Below are positions 7,727 to 17,096 of a stretch of DNA of 64,000 nt, one piece after another (within the stretch, counting starts at the first letter, position 1; every line of letters starts with the position of its first letter). Under the pieces are notes generated by a model. The model was given only the letters and a program-made list of their open reading frames with translations, ran no database searches and was not told the origin of the DNA. The position numbers and the translations under genes were made by a program. Source of the DNA: Thermoanaerobaculia bacterium (GTDB lineage: Bacteria; Acidobacteriota; Thermoanaerobaculia; UBA5066); assembly GCA_022071945.1 (NCBI GenBank), contig JAJVIN010000015.1, positions 144,251 to 208,250 on the forward strand, read 5' to 3'.

Positions 7727-9144
7727 ACGTTCTCATCCTCGACGACGAACCCGTCATCCGGGAGGTGCTTCGAACCGTCCTGCGCAGGGCCGGAATGTCA
7801 ACCGTCGAGGCCGCCACGGCCGAGGAAGGTCTCGAGCGGCTCGAGAGCGAGCGGCTCGAGCGCGAGCCCGTCGACCTTCTGCTCCTCGACCTCATGCTCC
7901 CCGACCGGCCCGGCCTCGAGGTCCTCTCGGAGGTCAAGAACCGGCTGCCAGAGCTCCCCGTCATCGTGATCACCGCCTACTCCTCGGTCGACAGCGCGAT
8001 CACGGCGATGAAGCTCGGGGCCTTTCACTACATCCCGAAACCCTTCCGAAACGAAGAGGTCGTCCACGTCGTCAAGCAAGCTCTGGAGAAGAGGAGCCTC
8101 CTCGTCGAGAACAGGGCCTTGAAAGCGCGTCTTTCCGAGGGGACCGGCCTGGCCGGACTCGTGGGCCGCTCGGCGCCGATGGAAGCCGTCTTCCAGACCA
8201 TCAGACAGGCCGCCCCGGCCCGTTCGACCATCCTGGTCTACGGGGAGAGTGGAACCGGCAAGGAGCTCGTGGCACGGGCGCTCCACAAACTCTCGACGCG
8301 GTCCGCCGGCCCCTTTGTCACCGTTCACTCCGGGGCCCTGCCTTCCGACCTTCTCGAGTCGAACCTCTTCGGGCACGTGAAAGGGGCATTCACGGGGGCC
8401 ATTGCCGACAAGAAGGGGCTGTTCAAGGCGGCGGACGGCGGGACGATCTTCTTCGACGAGATCGGTACCGTTCCTCTCGAAACGCAGGCCAAGCTCCTGC
8501 GCGTCTTGCAGGAAAGGGAGTTCCTCCCCGTCGGAGCGGTCTCGCCCCTCAAGGTCGACACGCGCATCATCGCGGCGACCAACGCGGATCTGGCGCGCAT
8601 GGTGGCCGAGGGACGCTTCCGCGAGGATCTCTACTATCGCCTCTGCGTGATCACGATCCAGCTTCCGCCCCTGCGCAGCCGCAAGGAGGACGTCCCGCTC
8701 CTGATCGAGACCCTGATCGCCCGCACGGCCACCGAGAACGGCAAGCCGGTCCCTGTCGTCACTCCCGGCGCGATGAAGCTCCTGCTCGACTACGACTGGC
8801 CCGGCAACGTGAGGGAGCTGGAAAACGTCCTCGAGCGGGCCGTCGTCTTGGGAAACGGGGTGATCGACACCGAGCTCCTGCCCGAACCGGTGAGGCGAGC
8901 CTTCCCGAGGCCCCCCTCTTTCCCCGTCGACGGGCTGGCGTTCAAGGACGCGGTGGCCAGCTACGAGCGCTCGCTTCTGCTCGAGGCGATGCGCCGGGCG
9001 GACGGCATCCAAAAGAAAGCCGCCGAGCTCTTGCACTTGAAGGCCACGACACTCAACGAGATGCTCAGGAGGCACGGCCTTCTGACGAAAGACGGCCGAT
9101 CCTCTCCTTCGGAAACCCCTCTCGACCGCGAAAAGAACCCGTGA
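7723..9144 (+). CDS. NtrC-family sigma-54-dependent response regulator
   Basis: A 473-residue three-domain activator. Receiver domain: acidic pocket D7/D8, phospho-acceptor Asp56, conserved Lys106. AAA+ domain: Walker A G-E-S-G-T-G-K (174-180), the sigma-54 contact loop G-A-F-T-G-A (221-226), Walker B around 243-246. A Fis-type helix-turn-helix ends the protein (about 420-455, ...K-K-A-A-E-L-L-H...). Partner of the kinase just upstream, with which it overlaps by four bases, and it also overlaps the peptidase gene downstream. The sigma-54 promoter and dyads ahead of the operon suggest it controls its own expression. Confidence 0.95.
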   Translation: MNVLILDDEPVIREVLRTVLRRAGMSTVEAATAEEGLERLESERLEREPVDLLLLDLMLPDRPGLEVLSEVKNRLPELPVIVITAYSSVDSAITAMKLGAFHYIPKPFRNEEVVHVVKQALEKRSLLVENRALKARLSEGTGLAGLVGRSAPMEAVFQTIRQAAPARSTILVYGESGTGKELVARALHKLSTRSAGPFVTVHSGALPSDLLESNLFGHVKGAFTGAIADKKGLFKAADGGTIFFDEIGTVPLETQAKLLRVLQEREFLPVGAVSPLKVDTRIIAATNADLARMVAEGRFREDLYYRLCVITIQLPPLRSRKEDVPLLIETLIARTATENGKPVPVVTPGAMKLLLDYDWPGNVRELENVLERAVVLGNGVIDTELLPEPVRRAFPRPPSFPVDGLAFKDAVASYERSLLLEAMRRADGIQKKAAELLHLKATTLNEMLRRHGLLTKDGRSSPSETPLDREKNP

Positions 9145-11954
9145 AACCATTCCTGCCCGCCCTGGCCGTCCTGGGAGCCCTCCTCGTCTCCCAGGGCACC
9201 GCCGCCTCTCCGCCCGCGCCTCTGCGTCCGGCGCCGGCCCCGCGCCGTGAGGCTCGACCCTTCGAGGCTCAACCGGTTGCGCCCCAGCCGGAGCGGTCCG
9301 TCCTGGTGCTGCCGCCATCCGCGGCTTCCGCCCTCCTCCCAGAAACCCGCTTTCCGGAGGAGTTCGAGATCCCGGCGTCGAGCCGTGACACGAGCGTCCC
9401 CTCCCCCGTGGAGTTCCTGGGATACAGCCCGGGCGACTCCTTGACGCCGCCAGAATCCCTCCAGGCCTACGCACGCGCGGTGGCGGCGAAGTCGCGGAAG
9501 GTGAGAGTCGAGGGCTACGGCTCGACTCCCGAGGGCCGGCCCCTCTCCCTCGTCTTCATCTCCTCGCCCGCAAACCTGGCGCGTCTGGAGGAGTTCCGCC
9601 AGACGCTCCGGACCTTAGCCAGCGGATCTCCTGGCCCCGACGCGGCGCGCAGGCTCACGACGGGCATGCCCGCCTTCGTCTGGGTCGCGTGCAGCATCCA
9701 CGGGGACGAGCCAGGCGGCGGAGAGGCCGGCCTGGCCCTCTTGCACTGGCTCTCGGCCTCGGAGGACGAAGCCGTCGCGTCCCTGCTGGACCGTCTCGTG
9801 GTGATTCTCGATCCCGACGCCAACCCGGATGGGCGGGCCCGCCACGTGGCGTGGTGGCGGACCGTGGCCGGAAGCGATCCGGACGAAGACCCCGAGGGCC
9901 TCGAGAACTCCTCCGCCTGGCCCGATGGACGGACCAACCACAACCTCTTCGACCTCAACCGCGACTGGGCCTGGGCGTCGCAGCCCGAGACACGAGCGCG
10001 GATCAAGGCCTTCCTCCTCACGCCCCCGCAGGTCTACGTCGACCTGCACGAGATGACGCCCGAGGCGAGCTATTTCTTCCCGCCGGACGCGGAACCGGTT
10101 CACCCCAACGTCGCTCCCGAGATCCGGAAGTGGGTCGAGCGCTTCGGCCGCGCCAACGCGAAGGCCTTCGACCAGAGAGGCTGGAGCTACTTCGTGCGCG
10201 AGAGCTTCGACCGCTTCTATCCCGGGTACGGCGACTCCTGGCCCTCCTTCCACGGGGCGGCCGGCATGACCTACGAGGTGGCGGGCGGAGTCGGGCTCTC
10301 CTACCGCCGTAAGGACGGCTCGCTCCTGACCCTGAAGGAGCGGGTCGTGAAGCACTTCACCTCGGTGAGGACAACGCTGGAAACCGCCGCGTCCGGCCGC
10401 GAGGAGCTCCTGGCCGACTTCGCGAGCTTCTTCCGACGCCCGTCCAAGGAAGGCCAGAAGGCCTTCGTCGTCCCGGCCGGACAGGATCCCGGACGCCTCA
10501 GGCGCCTGGCCCGGCTCCTGACCCTTCAGGGGATCTCGGTCGAGACGACGGCCGCCACGGTGAAGAATTTTCCAAGGACAGGCCAGCAGGTGCCAGAAGG
10601 GTCGCTCGTCATCGACACCTTCCAGCCTCTCGGCCGCTTCGCCGAGACCCTGCTCGAACCCTCGGCCGAGCTTTCCGAGGACTTCCTCCGCGAGGAGAGG
10701 CGGCGGCTCTTGCAGGAGGAGCCCGACCACTTCTTCGACGTGACGGCCTGGAGCCTTCCGATCGCCTTTGGCTTGGAGGCCTTCAGCACAGCCGAGAAAG
10801 AGCGGCTCGGAGCCCGGAAGCCCTTCGCGGAACCGGCCCGTCCGGCGAGCCCCAATCCCACCGCCAACTACGGCTGGCTGCTGCCGGGCGGAGACTCCTC
10901 GTCCCTCTCGGCGGCGGGACGCCTGATGGAGCGCGGAATTCGCATCGGCGTCCTCACCCGGGAGTCTCGCCTGGGGGAGCGCCGCTTCGTCGCGGGCTCG
11001 TTCCTCATCCGGAAAGAGAACAACTCACCCGCCGTTTCGGACATCATCTGGCAGGCCGCGAAAGAGGCCCAGGCCGAGGTCGTGCCCCTCAACGGCGCCT
11101 GGACGGACGGCGGCGCGGCCTTCGGCTCTCGATCGGTCGTGCCCCTGAAAACCAGGAAGGTCCTCGTTCTCGGCGGAGAAGGGGTCAACAGCAATGGATT
11201 CGGTTCCGTCCTGCTGAGCCTTCGGGAGCATCTCGGGATCCGGCCCATGCGCCGCACCCCTTCGACCCTGGCCGACGGTGATCTCTCCGGCGTCCGCGTC
11301 ATCATCGTGCCGCACGGCTCCGGGGCTTTCCAGCGAGAGCTGGAGAGAGAGGAGACCGCCTCACGGCTTCGCCGGTTCGTGGAAGAGGGCGGGATCGTCA
11401 TCGGCATCCGGGGCGGGGCCGAGATCCTTCGCGAAAAACCGCTCTCCCTCTCCTCGGTCAAGGCATGGGAGCCTGCCCGGAAGGACTCCGAAGGCCCCGA
11501 GGTCTCCACGGCGGAAACTCAGAAGAAGCCGCCGGCGAAGACCGCGCCGTCGCAGGAAAGCACCGACCCGGTCGTGGCCGCGCTCGAGAGCCACCTCTCG
11601 CAGCGCGTCCTGGCGATCCCGGGAGCGGCCCTGAGGACCGAGGGGCTCCTGTCCCACCCGCTCCTTTACGGCCTCGCATCCGCCCCGCCCTTCCTGGTCT
11701 CCGGGGGACGCGCCCCTCTTCCGCTCGCCTCTCCCCTTTCGAACGTCCTGCGGGTGAAGGGCAAGGACCCCCTCGCTTCCGGCTTCGCCTGGAAGGAAGC
11801 CCTCGAGCCTTGGACCGGGGCTCCCCTCGTCCAGATCGAGGAAGTGGGCAAGGGCCGGGTGATTTCCTTCTCGGCAGATCCGGTCTTCAGGGGCGTCTGG
11901 GCGGGTTCGGAGATCGTCTTTCTGAACGCCGTTCTCTTCTCGGACCTTCTCTGA
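9141..11954 (+). CDS. Secreted M14-family zinc carboxypeptidase, large form
   Basis: A 937-residue exported metallopeptidase. A signal peptide covers about residues 1-22, followed by a Pro/Ala-rich stretch. The M14 catalytic domain has zinc ligands His187 and Glu190 (H-G-D-E), His303 (D-L-H-E-M) and the catalytic Glu379 (T-Y-E-V-A-G-G). The region from about 680 looks like a class I glutamine-amidotransferase-like fold (V-R-V-I-I-V-P-H-G-S-G-A, then a long insert) as seen at the C-terminus of other large bacterial M14 peptidases. The GTG start overlaps the regulator's stop, so the peptidase is part of the sigma-54 operon and a likely output of the two-component system. Substrate unknown. Confidence 0.88.
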   Translation: MKPFLPALAVLGALLVSQGTAASPPAPLRPAPAPRREARPFEAQPVAPQPERSVLVLPPSAASALLPETRFPEEFEIPASSRDTSVPSPVEFLGYSPGDSLTPPESLQAYARAVAAKSRKVRVEGYGSTPEGRPLSLVFISSPANLARLEEFRQTLRTLASGSPGPDAARRLTTGMPAFVWVACSIHGDEPGGGEAGLALLHWLSASEDEAVASLLDRLVVILDPDANPDGRARHVAWWRTVAGSDPDEDPEGLENSSAWPDGRTNHNLFDLNRDWAWASQPETRARIKAFLLTPPQVYVDLHEMTPEASYFFPPDAEPVHPNVAPEIRKWVERFGRANAKAFDQRGWSYFVRESFDRFYPGYGDSWPSFHGAAGMTYEVAGGVGLSYRRKDGSLLTLKERVVKHFTSVRTTLETAASGREELLADFASFFRRPSKEGQKAFVVPAGQDPGRLRRLARLLTLQGISVETTAATVKNFPRTGQQVPEGSLVIDTFQPLGRFAETLLEPSAELSEDFLREERRRLLQEEPDHFFDVTAWSLPIAFGLEAFSTAEKERLGARKPFAEPARPASPNPTANYGWLLPGGDSSSLSAAGRLMERGIRIGVLTRESRLGERRFVAGSFLIRKENNSPAVSDIIWQAAKEAQAEVVPLNGAWTDGGAAFGSRSVVPLKTRKVLVLGGEGVNSNGFGSVLLSLREHLGIRPMRRTPSTLADGDLSGVRVIIVPHGSGAFQRELEREETASRLRRFVEEGGIVIGIRGGAEILREKPLSLSSVKAWEPARKDSEGPEVSTAETQKKPPAKTAPSQESTDPVVAALESHLSQRVLAIPGAALRTEGLLSHPLLYGLASAPPFLVSGGRAPLPLASPLSNVLRVKGKDPLASGFAWKEALEPWTGAPLVQIEEVGKGRVISFSADPVFRGVWAGSEIVFLNAVLFSDLL

Positions 11955-11969
11955 CGGAACCGCGGGCGC

Positions 11970-13628
11970 TCAAGCCCGCCGTCTGAGAAGGACCAGCGTC
12001 CGATCGTCCGCGTAGGGGACATTGATGACGAAGCTCTGGAGTTCGGCCGCGATGCCGTCGGCGATCTCCTCGAGGGGGACCTTCCTTCTGGTCCGCGCCC
12101 CTTCGGTCAACCGCTCGATCCCGAACTCGTTCTCGGAAGGGTCGTTTGCTTCCACCATCCCGTCCGAATACAGGACCAAGAGGTCGCCAGGAGCCAGGGA
12201 GATCTCGGCATTCGGGTAGGTCTGGCCCGGGAACAAACCGAGCGGGAGCCCCTGGGCCTCGAGCAGGAGGGACGACCCGTCGGAATGGAGCCACACACCG
12301 GGGTTGTGTCCGGCATTCGTGTAGACGACGTTCCCCGAGCCGGGATCGTAGAGAGCCGAGAAGAGGGTGATGAACTTCTCGGGACTGGAGCGGCGATAAA
12401 CGAGCTCGTTCAGGCGCGAGCAGAGTTCGCCGGGTGAGAACCCCTCGGAGGCCCACGCCTGGAACGCGGACTGGACCGATGCCGCCAGGAGAGAGGCGGC
12501 GATCCCCTTGCCACAGACGTCGGCGACCACGACGTAGAGGCGTCCTTCGGGGTCCGGAAAGAAATCGAAGTAGTCCCCCGAGACCGTCCGGGAGGGAATG
12601 GTCCGGCCAAAGAGCTCCGTCTTGGGAAGGTCCGGGGCCTTTTCGGGCAAGAGCCTCTTCTGAACGTCCCAGGCGAGCGCGACCTCCCGTTCGATGCGCA
12701 GCCGGGCCGTCTCCGCTTCCTGGAGCCTGACCGTCTCGATCTTGATCGCCGCCGCGTTGGCGAGGGCGGCGAGGAGCCGCAGGTCGTCCTCGGTGAAGGT
12801 CTTGCGCCCCAGCCGGGCCTCGAGGTAGATGAGCCCGAAGACCTTCTCGTTGATCGAGAGCGGAGCGGCCGTGCACGACGTGATCCCCTGAATCCTGATC
12901 GACTGGGCCGCACCCAGGATCGCGTCCGACTGCGTGTCGATCGAGAGGAAGCCCGCCCTTTTCTCCATGACGGCGTTCACGAGTGTCTTCGACAGGCGAA
13001 TGTCCCCGGGATCGATGCCGGGGGCGAACCTGACAACCTCGGGCCGGAGCTGTCCGGCCTCGTCGCGCAGCATCAGAAGCCCGCGGTCGGGTTGCAGATA
13101 CTCGAAGATGCTGTCCATCAGGATCCTGAGAACACTCGAGACGGGCTCGTTGGTCAGGAGCCTCTTGGAGACCTCGTAGAGGATCTCCAGAGAGCGGTTG
13201 ACCCTCACGAGCTCGTCGTGGGCGAGCGTCTTGCGCAGCTCGGCCTTGGCGGAATCGATGAGATCGGCCGAGGACCGGAAGACGGTTCGCTCCATCACGC
13301 TGTTGTCTTCCGGGGCGTCGAGGTAGACCTGGGTGCCGCTCGCGAGGGAAACCTCGATTCGCGTCTCACCCAGGACGATGGTGTCGCCCGCCTTCAGGGG
13401 GACCGGCGCCGTGATGCGGGTTCCGTTCACCTGGGTCCCATTTCGCGAGTCGAGATCTCTCACGAGGAGCTGACCGTTGACGAGCTCGAGGCGCGCGTGC
13501 AGACGGGAAAGCGTCCGGTCCGCCAGATGGATGTCGCTCCCCGAGGAGCGGCCGAGAGTCATCGAGGGCTTCTCCACACTCACCCGGCGGACGGTCTGGT
13601 CAGGCACGCGAACGGTCAGAACGAACAC
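11970..13628 (-). CDS. FHA-GAF-SpoIIE-type serine phosphatase
   Basis: A 552-residue PP2C phosphatase of the RsbU/SpoIIE class. It begins with an FHA domain (about 25-95; G-R-S...S-R-L-H-A-R-L...S-R-N-G-T), which binds phosphothreonine, continues with a GAF domain (about 135-290) and a helical linker, and ends in a SpoIIE phosphatase domain (about 330-550) with metal-binding motifs (S-G-D-Y-F-D...D-V-C-G-K-G...N-A-G-H-N-P...Y-S-D-G). Such proteins usually dephosphorylate an anti-anti-sigma factor; none is encoded nearby, so the target is unknown. The start is GTG at 13628. It converges with the M14 gene (15 bp apart) and diverges from rpmE. Confidence 0.9.
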   Translation of the reverse strand: MFVLTVRVPDQTVRRVSVEKPSMTLGRSSGSDIHLADRTLSRLHARLELVNGQLLVRDLDSRNGTQVNGTRITAPVPLKAGDTIVLGETRIEVSLASGTQVYLDAPEDNSVMERTVFRSSADLIDSAKAELRKTLAHDELVRVNRSLEILYEVSKRLLTNEPVSSVLRILMDSIFEYLQPDRGLLMLRDEAGQLRPEVVRFAPGIDPGDIRLSKTLVNAVMEKRAGFLSIDTQSDAILGAAQSIRIQGITSCTAAPLSINEKVFGLIYLEARLGRKTFTEDDLRLLAALANAAAIKIETVRLQEAETARLRIEREVALAWDVQKRLLPEKAPDLPKTELFGRTIPSRTVSGDYFDFFPDPEGRLYVVVADVCGKGIAASLLAASVQSAFQAWASEGFSPGELCSRLNELVYRRSSPEKFITLFSALYDPGSGNVVYTNAGHNPGVWLHSDGSSLLLEAQGLPLGLFPGQTYPNAEISLAPGDLLVLYSDGMVEANDPSENEFGIERLTEGARTRRKVPLEEIADGIAAELQSFVINVPYADDRTLVLLRRRA

Positions 13629-13754
13629 GGTGGAAAGACTATATCTCTGGCCCCGTGGGGTCTTGGGCGGCAGACCCCGGAAGCGAGCTGTGGTAACCTT
13701 TCGGGTTCCGGCTGCGGCTCACATTCAGCGGCTCGGCCTTTTCGAGGACTCAAG

Positions 13755-14000
13755 ATGAAAGAAAAGATCCACCCCGAGTACAAGGACGTCACGGTTCACT
13801 GCTCCTGCGGGAACTCCTGGAAGACCAAGAGCACGAAGACCGAGAAGGGCGAGCTGCGCATCGAGATCTGCTCCGACTGCCATCCGTTCTTCACGGGCAA
13901 GGCCAAGCTGATCGACACGGCGGGCCGCGTCGAGCGCTTCCAGCGCCGCTACGCCGCCTCGGCCTCCGCGAAGAAGCCCGCGGCCAAGAAATCCGCCTGA
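13755..14000 (+). CDS. rpmE: 50S ribosomal protein L31
   Basis: An 81-residue L31. It starts M-K-E-K-I-H-P-E-Y, the usual opening of bacterial L31, and has the zinc-binding cysteines of the C+ form (C16 and C18, then C37 and C40 in [10 protein letters not shown]). The C-terminal tail is Ala/Lys-rich. A GAGG motif lies just upstream of the ATG. It is followed 67 bp later by prfA, a pairing common in bacteria. Presence of the cysteines means this is the zinc-replete paralogue, not the Zur-controlled one. Confidence 0.97.
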   Translation: MKEKIHPEYKDVTVHCSCGNSWKTKSTKTEKGELRIEICSDCHPFFTGKAKLIDTAGRVERFQRRYAASASAKKPAAKKSA

Positions 14001-14067
14001 TCCCCTGACGAGAACGCGACAGTTCAAGGGGCCGGAGCACGCGCTCTGGCCCCTTTGAGTCTCGCCG

Positions 14068-15150
14068 ATGCTCGAAAAACTCGAAGAAATCGAACGGCGA
14101 TACGCGGACCTCGAGGCCCGGCGCGACAGTCCCGAGGTCGCGGCGGACCATGTCGAGTACACCCGGATCATCAGGGCGATGAAGGACATCTCCCCGGTCG
14201 TCGAGAAGATGCGGGAGCGCCGAAAGGTCGAGTCTGACCTGGCGGGCGCCCGGGAGCTCCTGGCGAGCTTGCCCCCCGGCGACGAGCTGAGAGACATGGC
14301 GCAGTCGGAGGCGGCCGGCCTTCAGGCCAGCCTGGAGAGGATCGACGAGGAGCTTCCGATCCTCCTCCTTCCGAAAGACCCCAACGACAGCAAGAACGTC
14401 GTTCTCGAGATCCGCGCCGGCACCGGAGGCGAAGAGGCTTCCCTCTTTGCCGAGGAGCTGTTCCGGATGTACGCCCGCTACGCGGAGGCGCGCGGCTGGC
14501 GGGTCGAGGTGATTGACCGGAGCGATTCGGGGGGCCGTGGCGGAATCAAGGAGATCCAGGCCATCATCGAGGGGGACGGCGCCTTCTCGCGGCTGAAGTT
14601 CGAGGGAGGCGTCCATCGCGTCCAGCGCGTGCCCGAGACCGAGGCCCAGGGCCGGATCCACACCTCCGCGGCCACGGTCGCGGTCCTGCCCGAGGTCGAG
14701 GACTTCGACGTCGAGATCAATGAGAAGGACCTGCGTGTCGACCTCTTCTGCGCCTCGGGCCCGGGAGGTCAGGGGGTCAACACCACGTACTCCGCCGTCC
14801 GGATCACCCACATCCCGACGAACACGGTGGTGCAGTGCCAGGACGAGCGCTCGCAGATCAAGAACAAGGCCAAGGCGATGCGCGTCCTGAGGGCGCGCCT
14901 TTACGAGGTGGAGCAGGAGCGGCGGAACCAGGCCTATGCCGCCGATCGCAAGAAGATGGTCGGGTCCGGAGACCGCTCGGAGAAGATCCGCACCTACAAC
15001 TTCCCGCAGAGCCGGGTGACGGACCACCGGATTTCCTTCACTTCCCACCGTCTCACCGAGATCCTCGACGGCCGTCTGGACGAGCTGATCGAGCCCCTGA
15101 TCGCCAACGATCAGGCCGAAAAGCTCAAGGCCGAGCTCGCCAGGGCCTGA
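14068..15150 (+). CDS. prfA: Peptide chain release factor 1
   Basis: A 360-residue RF1, the normal length. It has the catalytic G-G-Q loop (S-G-P-G-G-Q-G-V-N-T-T), which triggers peptidyl-tRNA hydrolysis, and the P-x-T stop-codon recognition tripeptide as P-E-T in R-V-P-E-T-E, which makes it RF1 (UAA/UAG) rather than RF2. It is probably cotranscribed with rpmE. No prmC (the GGQ methylase that often follows) is present; the next gene is on the opposite strand. Confidence 0.97.
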   Translation: MLEKLEEIERRYADLEARRDSPEVAADHVEYTRIIRAMKDISPVVEKMRERRKVESDLAGARELLASLPPGDELRDMAQSEAAGLQASLERIDEELPILLLPKDPNDSKNVVLEIRAGTGGEEASLFAEELFRMYARYAEARGWRVEVIDRSDSGGRGGIKEIQAIIEGDGAFSRLKFEGGVHRVQRVPETEAQGRIHTSAATVAVLPEVEDFDVEINEKDLRVDLFCASGPGGQGVNTTYSAVRITHIPTNTVVQCQDERSQIKNKAKAMRVLRARLYEVEQERRNQAYAADRKKMVGSGDRSEKIRTYNFPQSRVTDHRISFTSHRLTEILDGRLDELIEPLIANDQAEKLKAELARA

Positions 15151-15165
15151 TCGCCCCGTCCCGGG

Positions 15166-15948
15166 CTAGCGCAGATCGAAAACGTAGGCGGGGCCCTTCC
15201 TCAGAAGGGTCACTCCCGTCACCTCGTACCCCTTCTCGAGGAGCGGCCCGACGATCCGGGCGAAGCGGCGCCGTTCCTTGATGCTCCCGGCCGGATCGGT
15301 CTGGTAGAGGGCCGGCGCCCCCGCCGGGAAGGTCACCGCCAGGCGCGGCGCGGCCGGAATCGATCGAGGGTTCGTCACGACCGGCAGCTTTTCCTCCTCG
15401 TGCACCACGGCGCTCTCTTCTCCCTGCGCCGCCCGCTCCACCAGGGGGTCGAGGAGCCGCCAGGCGACCTCGAAGCGATCCGTGGGGAGCTCGCCGTAGA
15501 TTCCGCCCATCGCCCCGTAGAAGTTCGGCAGAAACGTCCTCACCGTTGCCCGCAGGCGGCCCAGATTGAGCCGGGCGTTCTTCAGGAAGAACGGGTCGTA
15601 CGTCCAGGTGATGAGCCGGATGTTGTGGGCGAGACACCATTCGCGCTGATAGAGCTTCAAGCGGATCGACAGCCCCTTCCCCTGCGCCTTGGGATGGACG
15701 GCCAGGAGGTGAGAGTGCTGGCAGGGCTGGCCCTGGTTGACGCGGGGAAGGCTGTGGACGAACCCCAGCATCTGTTTCCCCGAGAAGACCCCCGCGGTCA
15801 GGCCTCCCGAGTGCGTCGAGGCGATCAGGTCCGACACCGGCGAGATCGCCAGGTCGTTGAACTGCCAGGCGAGCCTGGAAATCGCCTCGGTCTGACGGAA
15901 CTCCTCGGGGGTTTGAAGCTCCCGGATGACGAGCTTTTCCTTCTTCAT
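15166..15948 (-). CDS. GNAT-superfamily acyltransferase, likely N-succinyltransferase for D-amino acids
   Basis: A 260-residue GNAT-fold protein of the COG3375 type, with the acyl-CoA pyrophosphate-binding turn around residues 80-95 (L-L-A-V-H-P-K-A-Q-G-K-G-L) followed by L-I-T-W-T-Y-D-P. It is the last gene of a three-gene operon: it overlaps the M20 hydrolase by four bases (ATGA), which in turn overlaps the racemase. In characterised Geobacillus examples this trio converts D- to L-amino acids: the GNAT protein succinylates the D-amino acid, the racemase inverts it, and the M20 enzyme removes the succinyl group. The assignment here rests on gene order and family; the acyl donor is not readable from sequence. 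Confidence 0.78.
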   Translation of the reverse strand: MKKEKLVIRELQTPEEFRQTEAISRLAWQFNDLAISPVSDLIASTHSGGLTAGVFSGKQMLGFVHSLPRVNQGQPCQHSHLLAVHPKAQGKGLSIRLKLYQREWCLAHNIRLITWTYDPFFLKNARLNLGRLRATVRTFLPNFYGAMGGIYGELPTDRFEVAWRLLDPLVERAAQGEESAVVHEEEKLPVVTNPRSIPAAPRLAVTFPAGAPALYQTDPAGSIKERRRFARIVGPLLEKGYEVTGVTLLRKGPAYVFDLR

Positions 15949-17096
15949 GGGTGGACCTCCTCCAAGAGAGCGGCCAGGAGTGCGGCGCGCCGGGGAAGAT
16001 CATCGACGATGACGGACTCCGACCGGGAATGAGCGCCCCGGCCCGACGGGCCGAGGCCGTCGAGCGTCGGGATCCCCTCGGCTGCCGTGAAGTTTCCGTC
16101 TGAAGCCCCGCCGACCCGCACGGCCGGCAGGGCAAAGCCCAGGGCCGTCGCGATCGCGGCGGCATGCTCGAAGAGCTCGAGGCTTTCGGGAGTGGGTTCC
16201 ATCGGGGGGCGGCCGAGCCCTCCTTCGACCCTCACCGTGATCCGGGGGTCCTCGGGAGCGTAGGTCCCGAGGGCGCCCAGGACCCTCTCCGACTCCTCAC
16301 GAGTCCAGAAGCGGCAGTCCACGGTGACCTCCGCGGACTCGGGAACGACATTGGCCTTCGTCCCCGCGCGGGCCAGAGTCGGCACGACCGACGTTTCGCG
16401 GCCCGGGTGAGCCAGAAGGTCGGCAAAGACGGCGAAGCGGACCATCTCCATGAGCGCGGAGGCTCCCTTCTCGGGCTCGAGGCCCGCATGCGCGGCCACC
16501 CCGGTGAAGCGCGCCGTGACGAGCCCGGTCCCTTTTCTCGCCACCTTCGCGGCCCCGCGCTCGCCGGCCGGCTCCATCACGAGGACCCTCTTGTGACGGC
16601 GGGCGATGGCGATGATCTTTTCCCGGGACGCTGTCGAGCCGGTTTCCTCATCTGGCGTCAGAAAGAGGGAGAAGCCATCCTTCAGCCGGACCTCGCCCTC
16701 CGCCGCCGCGGCGGCCACGGCCATCGCGATGGCGATCCCGGCCTTCATGTCGAACACGCCTGGTCCAGAAAGGAGCCCGTCCTGATTCGCAAACGGGATC
16801 GCCCGGATCGTTCCTTCCGGCCAGACCGTGTCGGCGTGCCCCAGGATCAAGGTCGCGGAAGGAGGATCCGAATGGACCCAGAGGGCCTCACCGCTTCCCG
16901 CTCCAGACGGGAGGCACTCCGCCGAAAACCCGCGCGCACGGAGGAAATCCGCGACAAAGCGGACGAGGGCCGTGACGAGCTCGGGCCGCTCGGACGGGCT
17001 TTCCCTGACGACCAGCTCCTCCACGAGCGCCACGATCTGGTCGCGGCGGGCGTCAAAGCAGGCACGCAGGTTCGGCGCGCGGCCCTCGTCTCCCAT
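15945..17096 (-). CDS. M20-family amidohydrolase, likely N-succinyl-L-amino-acid desuccinylase
   Basis: A 383-residue M20 metallohydrolase. Visible motifs: the first zinc ligand in G-H-A-D-T-V-W, the bridging Asp in G-P-G-V-F-D-M-K-A-G, the catalytic Glu pair in D-E-E-T-G-S, the dimerisation-domain region with G-V-A-A-H-A-G, and a C-terminal His in G-A-H-S. The start at 17096 is chosen because it overlaps the stop of the upstream racemase gene as ATGA; the frame stays open for 31 more codons upstream. By itself it could be annotated as a carboxypeptidase G2-like enzyme; the operon points to removal of N-succinyl from L-amino acids. Confidence 0.85.
   Translation of the reverse strand: MGDEGRAPNLRACFDARRDQIVALVEELVVRESPSERPELVTALVRFVADFLRARGFSAECLPSGAGSGEALWVHSDPPSATLILGHADTVWPEGTIRAIPFANQDGLLSGPGVFDMKAGIAIAMAVAAAAAEGEVRLKDGFSLFLTPDEETGSTASREKIIAIARRHKRVLVMEPAGERGAAKVARKGTGLVTARFTGVAAHAGLEPEKGASALMEMVRFAVFADLLAHPGRETSVVPTLARAGTKANVVPESAEVTVDCRFWTREESERVLGALGTYAPEDPRITVRVEGGLGRPPMEPTPESLELFEHAAAIATALGFALPAVRVGGASDGNFTAAEGIPTLDGLGPSGRGAHSRSESVIVDDLPRRAALLAALLEEVHP

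Noticed and set aside
7798-9474. A 558-codon minus-strand frame across the NtrC-type regulator
   Set aside because: No recognisable motifs; the plus strand carries receiver, AAA+ and Fis domains.
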